Origin: Termitomyces sp. T153
Taxonomy: Eukaryota > Basidiomycota > Agaricomycetes > Agaricales > Lyophyllaceae
Reading direction: 5' to 3'
NCBI GenBank assembly: GCA_018296165.2
Contig: JACKQL020000053.1
Span: 186,001 to 250,000, forward strand
DNA: 64,000 nucleotides
The notes beneath the pieces were generated by a model that was given only the letters and a program-made list of their open reading frames with translations, did no database searches and was not told the DNA's origin. The translations under genes were made by a program, and so were the position numbers. Shown here piece after piece: positions 61,447 to 64,000 of the stretch. Every line of letters starts with the position of its first letter. Position 1 is the stretch's first letter.

Positions 61447-62333
61447 TGGACCAACACCCCAGAGCATAGCGAAGCCCAATCCTGAGTGCCCTTCACCAAA
61501 TACAATACTCCAGAGCTCACCCCGCACAACTCCACCAAATGAAAACCTCCGGGCATCCTCAACCAAGGAATCACAACCCTAAGGGAGTACCACCGCCTCT
61601 ATGCTGACCAATCCCACAGCACAGATGGCACAGAAAACAGCCCCCTGCAACTTACAGAGATCACCCTACCCCAGGGGCTCTGCCGCTAAGCTGCTAGGGA
61701 CTCCCTCCTCTGACCAACTGCACCCTGAGGACAAACCTCACCCCACCACCCCCACCATTGTCAAAAAGGACCCCCGCCACCCCACCACCCACGTCAGCAC
61801 AAAGGCCAGACTGCCAGAAGACCCCACCCCTCCTACCAGCCGCACCAACAAAAGACCAAAGCCCCGACCACCCCGAACACACATCGAAGACCTGGAGGTC
61901 CACCCCCTTGAACCAGCAGAACACATGTCTCCACTGCAGACTGAGGAAAACCCCTACACCCTGGGTCCAAGACTCCAAGGGTCAAACCCAGCAACGCTGC
62001 CAACAAACACCACAGAACTCCGCAGGAAGACTCCCAACACCCCTGCCAAGCCTTGGAACTCTTCCTATGGCGCTCCACCCTGCCCCGACAACCCTGGGGC
62101 TAGCCGACACAGATGGCACTAGTGGGCCTAACCCCTGCCTCTGGATCCACTAGAGATTCAACTCCCACCAGCACCCCTGTGTGTTTTGCTGACCTCACCC
62201 TCACACAAATTAAAGTCTCACTTCACACACCCAGGAACAATGAGGAAGCATTGAAAAGTACAAAAATATACAATACAAGGCGGAACGGGGCAGCGAACTC
62301 AAAGACGACAAGAAGCGGGGCCCAGCTGCCCCC

Positions 62334-63875
62334 TCACTCCTCCCCTGGAACCCCCACCATCCCTACCCCCAAATCAATCTCCATCTGGGCCTGCACCACC
62401 ACCAGCCCTGGCAAAGCCTCCCCCGCATCCACCGCCACTTCCCACCACAACCCTGGGGCCACCGCATTACGCCGTCAATGTCCCACCAGCAACCTCCCCA
62501 CCCTCGCCATCCCCTGCTGCAACTCTGGAGGCTGACCCACGGGCATCTGTGCCAACCCGTCTTGGATTGATGCAAATGCCACGGAGGCACCGTCCATTTA
62601 GTAACAGGCAGAGAAGTGGGAACAACACTTACAAAGGATCCTCACGCACCCTGAAGCAGCCTTATTGGCCAGCCAATCCTCCCTCTGCCTTGCTACCTCC
62701 AACTCCGCCCATAGTGGACCACCCTCCGGTGCCATTTTCTGCTCCTCTGCCTCCTCCGTGAGCTGCACCCCCCACTGTGTTGGATGCTCCTGCAAGCCCC
62801 ATACCTCCAGCACTTGCTCCAGCACCACCCGCACTGAGGTGTTCCATGCCCACTCCAACGCCTCCTTCTCCGCCTGTGCTGCATCTCGATCCTCCCTTGC
62901 CCGTTGAAGCTCCCCCTCCCACGCCGTCAGTGCCACCATTAGCACCTCCACCTGCTTGCAAAGGAAGACCTCCATGATTGAAGGCGGGGGCTTCAGAGAA
63001 CTTGATGCCTGTCCCAAGGCCGCATCCAGGGTAAGAGAGTGAACATGAAACCCCAGAAGATCCACCATTGGCTTGTACCTCCATGGCCTCTTGCTGGGCC
63101 CCGCCCCCGACGGTGGGGAAGCTCTCCGCTTCCTATGGTCTGCTGTCGAGGATGCCCCCTCCCTCCGCCCACCCTGCAGAGGCCCCACCTGCCCCACAGA
63201 CTGCCCCACACTCACCTCCCCCAACATCCGGGTCTTCTGTGCCTTGCCCAGCTAACTCCACACCCAGTCCTTGTTCCACCCCTGCCCTGCGGCAACGCAC
63301 GCCACTTGCCACTCCAACAAGATTGAGCACTTCTCATGGCTTGCGCGACACAGAAGGCAAACGGAAGTGTCATGCCATGAGCCCACAGAGGGCGCATCAA
63401 AGACGCAGGCCTCGCCCCGCCATGCACAGAGAACACACTGAGAACAACGGATCAGCACATGCAACAAAGGAGAACTCAAAGACTCACTGGGGCCTTGTTC
63501 TGGCACCATTCCAGCGTTGGGGGGCCCCGAGCCTGCGCCAATGCCCTTGCAAACTCCTCTGCCATCACCTCCACCTGAGGGATTTGCTGCAGTGGAGGGA
63601 CTCCTTCCACATCCCCCGCCACCAATCAGGGCACTGCAGGACAAAATTTGGCCCACCTAGGGCCTCCCGGAGAACCCACCACCACCGCAGACAACTCTGC
63701 AGAACTCCATCAGCCAACCTGAAGAAACAGGTCAATGCTGCTCACAACTCTGGTATATCATACCAGCTCGGCGCTGACGCTCAAACTCCTCCCCCTCGCT
63801 GTTGTACACGATCACCACATCCGCATTTGAAATCAACGGGGTGGGGGAAGCGGCTGAATAACTGGGAGGGGACAT
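62334..63875 (-). pseudogene. Antisense gene copy C (in element J): C6 cluster plus coiled coil
   Basis: Opposite to the orientation of J. The ATG at 63875 starts MSPPSYSAASPTPLISNADV, then VYNSEGEEFERQRR. Stops follow near 63730. The next part ends ARGPPTLEWCQNKAP; a 50-bp intron (63438-63487, donor GTGAGT, acceptor CAG, phase 0) joins to CVLCAWRGEAC, a 15-residue loop and CLLCRASHEKC, the same C6 spacing as copy A. Linker KRRASPPSGAGPSKRPW, then LCKQVEVLMVALTAWEGELQ and a coiled coil to REDWLANKAASG. After a probable intron near 62600 the end reads LDGASVAFASIQDGLAQMPV and GEALPGLVVVQAQMEIDLG, stop TGA at 62334. One internal stop replaces W in the second exon. Damaged, but the copy with the clearest layout. 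Confidence 0.72.
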
Positions 63876-63923
63876 GACAAAGAATTTGAGGGAGCCCTGG
63901 GGTATGTCCAAGGCCTTTTAATT
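63876..63923 (-). promoter_or_regulatory. Promoter of antisense gene copy C
   Basis: On the minus strand ATTAAAAGG lies at about 63915-63923, 41-48 bp before the ATG, the same block and spacing as in copies A and B. Confidence 0.6.
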
Positions 63924-64000
63924 GATTAGGAAGAACCCCCTGATGAAGTGGTGGCCACACTTTGACTTTGCCTCCCACGCTGCCGTCACTTGCTGCAGAT

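Larger units (their letters stand above)
61447..64000 (+). mobile_element. Element J, right part
   Basis: Continues the body of J after L: the first bases GGACCAAC match the K continuation GACCAAC, and later GAGGACAAACCTCACCCCACC matches K. It then holds antisense gene copy C and its promoter. Polypurine tract and 3' LTR are expected just beyond 64,000. Confidence 0.8.

Overview
The window is a chromosome segment of a filamentous fungus, almost certainly a basidiomycete and probably an agaricomycete. The evidence is the many short (about 50 bp) introns with GTRNGT donors and CTAAC-type branch sites, agaricomycete-style domain sequences (a fungal BTB family, a Helitron DUF6570-like region, PIG-H), and chromodomain Ty3/Gypsy elements of the self-priming Tf1/Tf2 kind. 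A Rhizoctonia-like (Ceratobasidiaceae) host is my guess from general likeness, not something the sequence proves.

Region 1 (1-15,000) is ordinary gene space. On the minus strand it holds a proline-rich unknown protein, a PP4 regulatory subunit 1 HEAT protein, aspartate aminotransferase, a 78-residue AN1 zinc-finger protein, a plasma-membrane syntaxin (Sso1 type) and argininosuccinate lyase. On the plus strand it holds an MCH1-like MFS transporter. Region 2 (15,000-25,400) is old CpG-poor repeat DNA: a solo LTR (TSD CTATT), a Helitron fragment split by an LTR that itself received two further LTRs, and a dead BTB-domain gene. Region 3 (26,200-33,000) is a gene island: a PIG-H subunit, a long gene that reads as one IST1-TBC fusion, and a small multispanning membrane protein. 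Region 4 (33,900-64,000) is a large nest of LTR elements.

The nest can be solved from 5-bp target duplications. LTR G (from 36,953) is split by element H (from 37,925, gag-coding). H is split within gag by element J (from 40,496). J is split by element L (44,146-61,430, a gag-protease-RT-RNase H-integrase-chromodomain element on the minus strand). L is split just after its protease region by element K (50,636-56,906, minus strand, complete, TSD GTCAA). J and K belong to the same large non-autonomous family: LTRs, primer site and polypurine tract are present, but no gag-pol. The right-hand parts of J, H and G lie beyond the window.

Two features run through the elements. First, the 13 bases directly after each 5' LTR are complementary to a 13-base block about 32 bp downstream of the LTR TATA box, and in J both partners carry the same base change. 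That is the signature of Tf1-style self-priming. Second, K, L and J each carry next to the 3' LTR a gene on the opposite strand, with a conserved promoter spacing, an intron at the same codon in two copies, a C6 cysteine cluster of identical spacing, and a coiled coil. This antisense gene is the best candidate here for an undescribed system. All three copies are damaged.
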